Part shown: positions 53,641 to 62,933 of the stretch, one piece after another
Position numbering within the stretch: the first letter of the stretch is position 1
How the letters are laid out: each line of letters starts with the position of its first letter
Assembly: GCA_016706255.1 (NCBI GenBank)
Contig: JADJJZ010000003.1
Coordinates: forward strand, 716,501-780,500
Length of the DNA: 64,000 nt
Reading direction: 5' to 3'
Source of the DNA: Bacteroidota bacterium
Lineage (GTDB): Bacteria > Bacteroidota > Bacteroidia > Chitinophagales > BACL12
Made by a program: the position numbers and the translations under genes
The notes under the pieces: model-generated
Told to the model about the DNA's origin: nothing
The model's database searches: none
Seen by the model: the letters and a program-made list of their open reading frames with translations, nothing else

Positions 53641-54553
53641 TTACCGCTCCACCACAACCACCTTCCCCTCAATAGCAAGAATACTATTTTCAAACACCGT
53701 TTTTGCTTCTTCAAGCAATGGTCTTAAATCATCGTACTTAGAAGAAAAATGTCCGATCATTAATTTATTTACTGCAGCAAGTGAAGCCATTTGTGCAGCT
53801 TGTAAGGTTGTGGAGTGAAAAGTATCTGCAGCGCGTTGTTCACCGGCAGCATCAAAAGTGCAATCGTGATACAATAAATCTACACCTTTTATTTGTTCAG
53901 CCATTGCTGGATTTAAAGCCGTGTCGCAACAGTAGGCATAAGCGCGTGCACGTAAAGGATCCAGCGTAATATCTTTATTTAAAATCCGTTCTCCGGTTTT
54001 TTCATCGAGCTTCCTTTTTTTATTTCCGGAATTAATTCAACAGGAATATCCAACTCATGAAATTTTTCACGATTTATTTTTCTTTCCCGCTGCTTTTCCC
54101 GAAATAAAAATCCAAGGCAATCAATTCGGTGTTTTAATACAATGGTATCAATTGTAATATCTTCACCATCAAAAATTGTTTCCGAACGTGTTGGGTCAAG
54201 TGCACGAAAAACTAATTCATAACATAAATCAGTTTGCCCAACTTGCAATTGTATTTGCAGAATATCAATTAATGCTTGCGGCCCACAAATATATAATGGC
54301 CTGTTGCGTTTTAATAAATGATAAGTGGAAACAACTCCAATTAATCCGAAATAATGGTCGCCGTGTAAATGGGAAATAAAATATGATTGATTTTCATCCA
54401 CTTAATGCCCAGCTCGTTGAACCGCATTTGCGTGCCTTCACCGCAATCAATCAAATATAATTTATCGTTGATATTTACCACCTGAGCACTTGGATGTCGC
54501 CCATGCGCAGGTATGGCACTATTGCTCCCGATAACGGTTACCGAAAACGACAT
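53641..54553 (-). CDS. rnz: Ribonuclease Z, interrupted by two indels
   Basis: The tRNA 3'-end endonuclease of the metallo-beta-lactamase fold. The N-terminus (MSFSVTVIGSNSAIP, YLIDCGEGTQMRFNE) breaks at 54378-54381, where one more A:T pair joins it to FISHLHGDHYFGLIG with the HxHxDH zinc motif. A second break at 54015-54021 (seven Ts) needs one more base to give KLDEKTGERIL, then YAYCCDTALNP, LLYHDCTFD and GHFSSKYDD. With both fixed, the protein is ~304 residues, the usual length. Errors in homopolymers are more likely than loss of an essential gene. Confidence 0.88.
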
Positions 54554-54556
54554 TAT

Positions 54557-54928
54557 TTATTCTTCGCCTATTTCGCGTTCAATTTCTTCCATTAAAATGA
54601 AGTCTGTAGCCTCACTTTCGGTAGGCACCACATTCAAAATGGTATCCAGTTGCGATATCTTGATCAGCTTCACGGTAGAGTCGCCACAGCCGGTCAACAC
54701 AAAGGTGCCATTCGACTCTTTACAAAGGCGGTGACCAATTAATAGGGCACTCAACCCGGAAGAATCGATAAAATTAACGTCGCTCAGGTCGCAAATAATG
54801 TTGCGAAACCCTTCCTGGTTAAGGATTACAAGCTCACTTTTCAGGTTGGCTGATATAATAGAGTCCAATTTAGGCTCATCTAGCTTAAAAATGCAATAAC
54901 GCTCTTTTTTGTCTACTGTAAACTTCAT
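54557..54928 (-). CDS. STAS domain protein (anti-sigma factor antagonist-like)
   Basis: About 123 residues, a single STAS domain. The phosphorylatable Ser is in FIDSSGLSALLIGH, the usual SpoIIAA-like site. The ATG before KFTVDKKERYC is chosen; the frame is open 22 codons further up. It lies three bases from the start of rnz, so the two are likely co-transcribed. The partner kinase (RsbW-like) is not in the window. Confidence 0.86.
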   Translation of the reverse strand: MKFTVDKKERYCIFKLDEPKLDSIISANLKSELVILNQEGFRNIICDLSDVNFIDSSGLSALLIGHRLCKESNGTFVLTGCGDSTVKLIKISQLDTILNVVPTESEATDFILMEEIEREIGEE

Positions 54929-55147
54929 ACTGTTGTTATTAGGTGTAAAAATAAACTTTACCCTGCGAAGGTAAGTAATTAAAATTTTTTCCAAATTTGT
55001 TAGTCAATTAGAAAACACCGGGAAAGGGAATTTTATTTGGACTGTAACGTTTACACTAAAACGACAATCAAGTCACAACTTTATCACAACTTTCCTTGTT
55101 ATTTTGTCAGGATTGCAGGGATGGTTCAAAATTTGAAAGAAAGATAT

Positions 55148-57730
55148 AATGGACGCAAAATTTTCTCCAAAAGTAAAAGAAGTGATCTCTTACAGCCGTG
55201 AAGAGGCGCTGCGACTGGGACACGACCATATTGGGCACCGAACATTTACTGCTCGGACTGATACGTGATGGCGACGGTCTTGCCATAAAAGTGCTGATGA
55301 GCCTCGACGTAGATATCGCCGTACTGCGCAAAACGGTGGAGGATGCCATAAAGGACAAAACCTCACGCCAGCCTTTTAATGCAGGCAGTCTGCCGCTTAC
55401 CAAACAAGCTGAAAAGGTGCTCAAAATAACTGTGCTCGAAGCCAAAGTGCTCAAAAGTGATACAATTGGCACTGAACATCTCATGTTGTCTATCCTGAAA
55501 AACAAGGATAATATCGCAACACAGATTTTAGGACAATTTGACGTGGACTATGACGTATTCCGTCAGGAACTCGATTATGTGCGTCAGGACAAAGGTTTAA
55601 AAGATACGCCTCCAACCAACCAACAGGAAGATGATGGTTTTGAAGAAGAGGATAAAGGCGACCGTGGCTTTAATGTGCCACGCAAACCGGGTAATGCAAA
55701 ATCAAAAACGCCTGTGCTCGATAATTTTGGCCGCGATGTAACTCGTGCTGCCGAAGAAGGTCGTCTCGACCCGATTGTTGGCCGTCAGGAAGAAATTGAA
55801 CGCGTTTCGCAAATCTTAAGCCGACGCAAAAAAAATAATCCGATTCTAATTGGTGAACCGGGTGTGGGTAAAACTGCAATTGTGGAAGGTTTGGCACTGC
55901 GCATTATTCAGCGTAAGGTATCACGTGTGTTATTCGACAAACGTATTATCATGCTCGACCTTGCAGCATTGGTTGCAGGAACAAAATACCGCGGTCAGTT
56001 CGAAGAACGTATGAAAGCAATTATGAACGAACTCGAAAAAAATCGCGATGTGATTTTATTTATCGATGAAATTCATACAATTGTCGGAGCAGGTGGAGCC
56101 AGTGGTTCGCTTGATGCATCCAATATATTTAAACCGGCTTTAGCACGTGGTGAACTCCAATGTATTGGTGCCTCAACTTTAGATGAATATCGTCAGTACA
56201 TTGAAAAGGATGGTGCTTTAGATCGTCGTTTCCAAAAAGTATTGGTTGATCCGCCTTCACCTGAAGAAACAGTTGAAATTCTTACAAATATTAAATCGAA
56301 ATATGAAGAGTTTCACAATGTAATTTATTCAACTGAAGCAATTAAAGCTTGTGTTACTTTAAGTACAAGATATATTACCGACCGTTTCCTTCCGGATAAA
56401 GCCATTGATGTTTTAGATGAAGTTGGTGCACGCGTGCATTTAAAAAATATTCACGTGCCAGATGAAATTGTAAAACTCGAAGGCCAGATTGAAGAGATTA
56501 AAGAAGAAAAAATAAAGTAGTAAAAAGTCAGCGTTACGAAGAAGCAGCAAAATTGCGCGATACTGAAAAACGTTTGCTCGAAGATTTAGATAAAGAAAAA
56601 CGAAATGGGAAGAGCATGTTAAAAGTGAACGTTATCCGGTTACCGAAGATGATATTGCAGAAGTAGTAGCGATGATGACCGGTATACCAACCAAACGCAT
56701 CGCTCAAAGTGAAGGCATTAAATTGGTAGGCATGGGCGATGAATTACGTCGCGGTGTTATTGGTCAGGATGAAGCCATTCTTAAAATTACACGCGCCATT
56801 CAACGTAACCGTGTTGGATTAAAAGATCCGAAAAAACCAATCGGTACCTTTATTTTCTTAGGTCCTACTGGTGTTGGTAAAACAGAATTGGCAAAAGTGT
56901 TGAGTGAATATTTATTCGATTCAAAAGATTCGCTGGTGCGTATCGATATGAGCGAATACATGGAAAAATTCAGCGTGAGCCGCTTAATTGGTGCGCCTCC
57001 GGGATATGTTGGTTATGAAGAAGGTGGTCAGCTTACTGAAAAAGTACGCAGAAAACCATATAGCGTAATTTTATTAGATGAAATTGAAAAAGCACATCCG
57101 GATATTTTTAATATTTTATTACAAGTATTAGATGATGGTATGCTTACTGATGGTTTAGGTAGAAAAATTGATTTCAAAAATACCTTAATCATTATGACTT
57201 CTAATATTGGTGCACGTCAGTTAAAAGATTTTGGTTCAGGCGTAGGATTTTCAACGCAGGCAAAACAATTGTCGCAAGATGAAAATAATAAAGGTGTAAT
57301 TGAAACAGCGTTAAACGCACCCTTCTCACCTGAGTTTTTAAATCGTATCGACGATGTGGTAATATTTAATTCATTAAGTCGCGAAGACATTTTCAAAATT
57401 ATCGATATCACTTTACGCGATGTAAAAAACAGACTGGAAACATTAAATTACAAACTCCAGTTAGAAGACAGCGCAAAAGAATTTTTAAGCGAAAAAGGTT
57501 ACGACCCGCAATTTGGTGCACGTCCTTTACACCGCGCCATTCAAAAATACCTGGAAGATCCGCTTGCAGAAAGTATTCTTTCCGGTAAATTTAAAGAAGG
57601 TGATACCATAGTTGTTGAATACGACAAAGATGCAGCAGGCCTGATTTTAAATCCTGCCGGCGAAAAAGACAAAAAGAAAAAAGATAAAGGCAAAGACAAA
57701 AAAGAGGAAAAAGAAGAAGAAAAAGCCTAA
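55148..57730 (+). CDS. clpC: ClpC-type AAA+ ATPase, interrupted by three indels
   Basis: An ~860-residue HSP100 unfoldase that feeds ClpP. The N-terminus MDAKFSPKVKEVISYSREEA meets an extra G at 55233-55235, then runs on as GTEHLLLGLIRDG. The first ATPase has GEPGVGKTAIVEGLA. Two further breaks lie in the middle (UVR-like) domain: one A missing at 56505-56510 and one at 56603-56605; repair gives KVVKSQRYEEAAKLRD and EEHVKSERYPVTEDD. The second ATPase has GPTGVGKTELAKVL, and the tail is Lys/Glu-rich. With the repairs it is full length, so the breaks look like sequence errors. Confidence 0.9.
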
Positions 57731-57750
57731 ATCATTTTTTTAAATAATTC

Positions 57751-57784
57751 AAAATCCTGCAATTTTTTTGCAGGATTTTTTTTT
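57751..57784 (+). terminator. Rho-independent terminator after clpC
   Basis: AAAATCCTGCAA, a T loop, TTGCAGGATTTT and further Ts. Confidence 0.9.
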
Positions 57785-57814
57785 GAAGCACATAGCTTGC
57801 AGTTTCTCACAACC

Positions 57815-57880
57815 CGCGCCCCTGCTTTCCGTTCCAATCTTTGCTGAAAAGCGCAAAGGATTTCCACTACAATCAGGGCT
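57815..57880 (-). repeat. Degenerate copy of the GATTGTAGTGGAAA element
   Basis: On the minus strand it has GATTGTAGTGGAAATCC, a CTTTGC/GCAAAG stem, and GATTGGAACGGAAAGC. These match the two conserved arms of the 156-bp element at 23895 and 35766, with a different centre. The rest of the gap from 57731 to 58344 holds the clpC terminator, this element, the 54-base repeat and AT-rich sequence with nothing recognisable. Confidence 0.7.
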
Positions 57881-57947
57881 ATAAATAACCCTGCGCTGCC
57901 ACTTACCCGGCCTTGTCAAAAAAAGAACAAATTGATTTATATCATAA

Positions 57948-58001
57948 CGCTCTGCGCAGTCTCCGACTGCGCAGCCGAACCCGGGTCTCCCGACCCATAG
58001 G
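57948..58001 (+). repeat. 54-bp twin-hairpin repeat, copy 1
   Basis: CTGCGCAGTC-tcc-GACTGCGCAG forms the first hairpin and GGGTC-tccc-GACCC the second. Three more copies lie at 60017, 61409 and 62839, all in intergenic gaps and in the same orientation. Confidence 0.92.
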
Positions 58002-58344
58002 TTCACATTGTCACAAATTATTTTCAATAATCAAAACATTAAACCATACCAATTCAAATAATCATATCTGCGATCCAAAAAAATGTTTAAAAAATTCGAA
58101 TCATTTTATTTCCAATATTTAATATTTCAATTTAAATACTAAAAGGTAATTAATTATAATTCATTTTTTATAAGTTGCAACACTGTCTTTGAAAGCGTTC
58201 CCAAACCCTTGTAGAAACTAGAAAATCCATACTCATTTGTTATAGTCACAAGTTTGCAATTTCGAAATGTATTGTAATAAAACGAGAAAGTTATGACAAT
58301 TTATAAGCAGAACCAATGCAATTTTGTATAATAAACCTTAAGCT

Positions 58345-59989
58345 ATGAGAACTTTAATTACACTGGCATTGATTTTTGTAATATATTGCACACATGCACA
58401 AGTACTTGAAAATGGAGTAATGGACATTAATAATATTGAAGCTCTGCTTAATGCAGACGGAGGCTTGTTTATGGAAGTGGAAGACTTTGATGCATATTTT
58501 TATGTGCCTAAACCAACAGATGACAATCCGCCTTCAACTATTTTTTCTGCCGGATTATGGATTGGGGCAACAGATATATCTGGTAATAAATATACAGCGG
58601 CACATATATACCGGCAATTCGGGCAGGATTTCTGGTTTGGCCCTGTTGCCATTGATTATACAGATGCTGATTATATTGAAAAATATAATAACGTATGGAT
58701 ATGTGATAAACCTACAATTGAAAATCATATAACTAACTTTGCAACAGCAGGTTACGAAGTTCCGTCTTCAATTGCTTCCTGGCCTGGCAATGGTAATATT
58801 GACAATGGTGAATCTGCAATTTTAGCACCTTTTTTTGATTATAATAATAATTTGATTTACGACCCCGAAAATGGTGATTATCCAATTATCAGAGGTGATA
58901 AAGCTGCTTATTTTATTTTTAATGATGATGCAGATATACATACTGAAACTGATGGTTCAAAATTGAAATTGGAGTTGCATGGTATGGCTTACGCTTTTGA
59001 TGCTCCTGCAGACAGTGCATTAAATAATACATTGTTTATTAATTATTCAATCATCAACCGATCATTAATAGACTATAATCAATTTCAAGTAGGTGTTTTT
59101 ACAGATTTTAATGTTGGTGCTTTCGATGATGACTACGTTGGATGCGACTCTACTTTAAATATGTTTTTGGTTATAATTTGGATAGGATTGATGGTCCAAC
59201 TACCCCAAGTTATGGTGCATATGTACCTGCACAAGGTATGATTTTTCTTAATCAGTCAATGTACACGTTTAAAAATTACTACAATGACTTTTCAGTAATC
59301 GGTACGCCCGTAACAGATGAAGATTTTATTAATTATTTAGCGGGCAATTGGAAGGATGGAACTCCACAAACATTTGGAGGTAATGGCTACGGTGGGTTAA
59401 TAAACTCAAGGTATGTTTCCTTCTGATATTTTTTGATACATTAGGTTGGTCCGCTGTAACATCTTTAGGAGCACCATCTGATGCTCGTGTGGTTGGAGCT
59501 ATTTCACCTCAAACATTGTTAAGCAATGATACTTTATGTCTTGACATTGCCTTCCCTTTTGCTATAGCTTATGATGATTTGTATATCGATTCACTTGGAT
59601 TGGGAAGCAGAGCATGGTATGCTGTTTCAAAATTAAAAGAAAGATCTATCCAGGTTTTAGATTATTATGATACCAACGTTACTGATTGTCAAATTGTTTA
59701 TGCCAAAAATCCCGATTTTGTTTTGGATATTGAAGACGAAGTTTTATCTGGATATTCTTTGGCTCCAAACCCGGTTATCCAGTCAATAACAATTAATATT
59801 GAAGATAAAACAATAGGAGAATGTCAAATTTCAATTTACAATACTGCTGGTGTACTATTACAACAAAGTATTGAAGATGGAAGTCAGCCCATAATGGTTG
59901 ACATGATTAAATTTCCCCAGGGGATGTATTTGATTCAAATTAAATCAAATAATAAATTGCTTATAAATCACGTAATAAATAAGTTGTAA
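58345..59989 (+). CDS. T9SS-exported protein, interrupted by three indels
   Basis: An exported protein of about 547 residues once joined. The signal peptide (MRTLITLALIFVIYCTHAQ) leads to a beta-rich part (STIFSAGLWIGATD, PFFDYNNNLIYDPENGDYP). The frame breaks at 59164-59168, where one more T gives STLNMFFGYNLDRIDG, near 59402-59406 (one A too many) and in the T run of GATATTTTTTGA near 59430 (one T too many). The end is a T9SS type A domain (LAPNPVIQSITINIE, FPQGMYLIQI). No catalytic motif is seen. Confidence 0.78.
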
Positions 59990-60016
59990 TTCCAAACATT
60001 TTTCCGGTTAATATCC

Positions 60017-60069
60017 CGCTCTGCGCAGTCTTCGACTGCGCAGCCGAACCCGGGTCTCCCTACCCATAG
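60017..60069 (+). repeat. 54-bp twin-hairpin repeat, copy 2
   Basis: Same element as at 57948. The first hairpin loop reads TTC in place of TCC. The second stem reads GGGTC/TACCC and is slightly weakened. Confidence 0.92.
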
Positions 60070-60218
60070 AAAATTTGCCTAACCTCTTAATTTTATTCCT
60101 AAAACAAAAATCACCCAAATGACTTTTATCACTCCCCATCAGTAACTTCTGTTACATATTTTCCCAACCAATCCCGATATTTTTGTAAATTGTTCAATCA
60201 TTTAAATTAATTTACCCT

Positions 60219-61391
60219 ATGCCTAGAATTTTTATCGCTATAATGGTATTATTATATACCAATTACTCTTTCGCGCAATGCGAAGTTGAAATTTCGCCAA
60301 GTAGTCCCGTGAATTTATGCCCGGGTGAATCTATTGAATTAACAACAAGTGTTTCTGATGTAGAATTATCAATAGACCAGCAACAATTGTTATACCTCGG
60401 TGGTGAAAGTGCGCGAAATTTACCGGGATACAGCACATGGCAATCGTTTACAGCTGGGGTAACCGGAGATTTAGTGCAAATTGACCAGGGCTTTTTTAAT
60501 GAAATGACAGGAACTGCAACCTTGAATATTTTCACAGGAACCGGAAATGGTGGCAGCTTATTATATAGCGAAACAGTAACTATTTCCGGCGCTGGAAATT
60601 TTTGGGAAACATTTATTATTGAGCCGCCTGTTTCGATAACCGAAAATGAAGTCTACACTTTTGAATTAGTTCCTGATTTAGCAGGTGGATTACCCGACCC
60701 ATATGGCGTTCAGGTTTCCGGACCGGCTGATAATTATGCAGGTGGCAGATGCGAATTCGATGTTACCTGGGATGATGTTTTTAAAACTTATGTAGCTGCG
60801 CCAATTTCTTACACATGGAGCACCGGTGAAACAACGGCAGACATTACCGTAAACGAACCCGGAACTTATACAGTAAATATTTCTGATGGCGCAGGTTGTT
60901 CCGCAACTGATGAAGTGACTGTAATTGTAACAGAAGTAAATACTGATGTTATTGTAGATTGGAACGTATTAACTGCGGAAGCTGCAGATGCTACTTATCA
61001 ATGGATTAATTGTGAATTTTATGAAGCTGTTGAAGGTGCCACTAGTCAAACATTTTATCCGGAAGAAAACGCTTATTTTGCTCTTATCGTAACACAAAAT
61101 GGTTGTACCGACACATCTGATTGTTTTTTCATGCAAATTGAATCGATATTATCATCCAACAAAACCAATATTGTATTAAAGCCAAATCCTGCAACCGATT
61201 TTATTTTATTAGAATTTGATGCCACAATTCATCCACAAACAATAGTTACTTATGATATGCATGGTAGTGAAATTCCGGTAACATTCAATAATAATTATGA
61301 GGCCAACATTCAAACAATAGCACCCGGTTTATATTTTAGTAAAATAAACCTCCCAAACGAATCCTACATTATTAAATGGATAAAAAATTAA
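60219..61391 (+). CDS. Secreted Ig-like protein with T9SS type A sorting domain
   Basis: A 390-residue exported protein (signal MPRIFIAIMVLLYTNYSFAQ). The first Ig-like module is opened by CEVEISPSSPVNLCPGESIEL and is split by an inserted ~130-residue beta domain (STWQSFTAGVTGDLVQ, TATLNIFTGTGNGGSLLY) that resembles carbohydrate-binding or jelly-roll inserts. It continues as YTWSTGETTADITVNEPGTY, then a second Ig-like part, and ends in a T9SS domain (LKPNPATDFILLEFD, IAPGLYFSKI). Ligand unknown. Confidence 0.82.
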   Translation: MPRIFIAIMVLLYTNYSFAQCEVEISPSSPVNLCPGESIELTTSVSDVELSIDQQQLLYLGGESARNLPGYSTWQSFTAGVTGDLVQIDQGFFNEMTGTATLNIFTGTGNGGSLLYSETVTISGAGNFWETFIIEPPVSITENEVYTFELVPDLAGGLPDPYGVQVSGPADNYAGGRCEFDVTWDDVFKTYVAAPISYTWSTGETTADITVNEPGTYTVNISDGAGCSATDEVTVIVTEVNTDVIVDWNVLTAEAADATYQWINCEFYEAVEGATSQTFYPEENAYFALIVTQNGCTDTSDCFFMQIESILSSNKTNIVLKPNPATDFILLEFDATIHPQTIVTYDMHGSEIPVTFNNNYEANIQTIAPGLYFSKINLPNESYIIKWIKN

Positions 61392-61408
61392 TGGCAATAC
61401 CTTGCCAC

Positions 61409-61462
61409 CGCTCTGCGCAGTCTCCGACTGCGCAGCCAAACCCGGGTCTCCCGACCCATAGG
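61409..61462 (+). repeat. 54-bp twin-hairpin repeat, copy 3
   Basis: Same element, with CCAAAC in place of CCGAAC in the spacer between hairpins. The rest of the gap to 61702 is AT-rich apart from the palindromes at 61652. Confidence 0.92.
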
Positions 61463-61651
61463 TACCGTATTTAAAAACAATAAAATTCTGTCAATTAATA
61501 CAGCATAATTAAAAACTTAATTGCATCTCTAATCTATCCCACAATAACCCTAAAAAAACAAACACACAAAACACACAAAAATGATAAATTATTTTTTGCG
61601 CATTTTGTGTATTCATTAAATCTCATCGGCTATTTAACACAAATAAAACAG

Positions 61652-61687
61652 CCTAAAGTTCACTTTAGGTTCTTTATTAAAGAACCT
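61652..61687 (-). terminator. Two overlapping palindromes, likely terminator
   Basis: CCTAAAGTTCACTTTAGG (61652-61669) and AGGTTCTTTA/TTAAAGAACCT (61667-61687) share three bases, so both hairpins cannot be fully closed at once. They lie after the SnoaL-like gene, with a T-rich stretch on the minus strand. Confidence 0.6.
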
Positions 61688-61701
61688 GTTTCAAATCTTA
61701 T

Positions 61702-62387
61702 TTAATTAGACTTTTTCATATAATTTTTCACGTATTTATTTTTTTCCTTCGCAGGTAATAAATCGTAATTCACAACTTTACCATCTACATATAAAAAGTC
61801 GTCACCCTTTCTTACCGGTGGTTTTGATTTAACACCAAATCCACCTACAAATACAGAATAAAAGAATAACGCACCACCACCAATTTGAGTCATTGTGCCC
61901 AACAAATCTGTAGTTTGCCATTCCTGCATTACCTTACCATTTTTAACGTTGCGCATAAATATGCCATCAACGTGCAGGTTTTTTTTGTTTGCCGGAGCGC
62001 CCATAAATTTTCCTGTATTTACAACACTGGAAGTAAACTGTATAGAAACAAAATCGCCATCTACAACCAATTTAGTCAAAGACATTTCAAAATCTGAAAA
62101 TGCTGCACGCATATCCTGCATAAACCCGATGTATTGATCTTTAGTAAATACATATCCATCGCCGGTATATGTAAAATTATCATCCAATAAACCATCCAAT
62201 TTAGCCCAGTCACCTTCCAGAATGGACTGTGAAACGGCAATTGCTGTTGCTAAGTTTGAAGATTCTTCTGACGTATGTGCTACCTCAGGTATTTTGTTTA
62301 CAATGAGTTTTGCAGGTTGTTGACCTACTACTTTAAAAGTTGTTGCCATAATTAATAAAATCAAGGTGATAAAATAATTTTTTTCAT
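61702..62387 (-). CDS. SnoaL-like (NTF2-fold) exported protein, frameshift in signal peptide
   Basis: The main frame gives 220 residues with an ester-cyclase/SnoaL-like domain: EGDWAKLDGLLDDNFTYTGDG, FMQDMRAAFSDFEMSL, VSIQFTSSVVNTGKFMG and FMRNVKNGKVMQEWQTTD. Its first ATG lies within the signal peptide. One more T in the seven-T run at 62378-62384 joins it to ATG 62387 and gives MKKNYFITLILLIMATTFK, a full signal peptide ending GQQ. It probably acts outside the cytoplasm on a small molecule; substrate unknown. Divergent from the HxlR gene. Confidence 0.78.
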
Positions 62388-62500
62388 ATTAAAAATTTGA
62401 GCAACAAAGGACGAGAGAAAATACACGGCATACAATATACTTACCAAAAAGGAAGTGCTATAGTTTTGGGTAGCGTAATTATTCTATTTACTTTTACATC

Positions 62501-62830
62501 ATGGAAACGTATAAACTTAACGGAACCTTTTTTTATTGCCCTGTTGACCTTACCCTAAGTGTAATAGGTGGCAGATGGCAGGGGCTTATCATCTGGAATT
62601 TACGCTCAGGCCCAAAACGATTTAATGAGCTGAAAAAAATACTCGTTGCCATTAATGATAAAATGTTATCACAAACATTAAAAACACTGGTTGAACAAGG
62701 CGTTGTTTCCAGAACCGACTTCAAATCAACACCACCACACGTTGAATATCAACTTACCATGAGTGGCCAAAACTTATTGAGCATTTTCGAACAAATGGAA
62801 AATTGGGGAAAAAAAATTAGTAATAATTAA
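62501..62830 (+). CDS. HxlR-family transcriptional regulator
   Basis: A 109-residue winged-helix regulator: YCPVDLTLSVIGGRWQGLIIWNL shows the family start, with RFNELKKILVAINDKMLSQTLKTL and SRTDFKSTPPHVEYQLT. The Cys in YCPVD matches the redox-active Cys of HypR/QorR-type members, so it may sense electrophiles or oxidants. It is divergent from the SnoaL-like gene 113 bases away, which is its likely target. A TACTTTTA element lies shortly before the ATG. Confidence 0.9.
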   Translation: METYKLNGTFFYCPVDLTLSVIGGRWQGLIIWNLRSGPKRFNELKKILVAINDKMLSQTLKTLVEQGVVSRTDFKSTPPHVEYQLTMSGQNLLSIFEQMENWGKKISNN

Positions 62831-62838
62831 AAAAGAAG

Positions 62839-62890
62839 CGCTCTGCGCAGTCTCCGACTGCGCAGCCGAACCAGGTCTCCAGACCCATAG
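62839..62890 (+). repeat. 54-bp twin-hairpin repeat, copy 4
   Basis: Same element. The second hairpin reads GGTCT-cc-AGACC: the sequence has changed on both sides and the stem is kept. Confidence 0.92.
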
Positions 62891-62933
62891 TTTCATAATA
62901 ATCAATAAAATCTCCCAACATTAATAATCCATC

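Noticed and set aside
55198..55240. Internal Met as the start of ClpC
   Set aside because: The residues before GTEHLLLGL are out of frame; the real N-terminus is at 55148, followed by a one-base insertion.
57948..62890. CRISPR array from the repeated 54-bp unit
   Set aside because: The copies are 1.3-2 kb apart with whole genes between them, and no cas genes are present.
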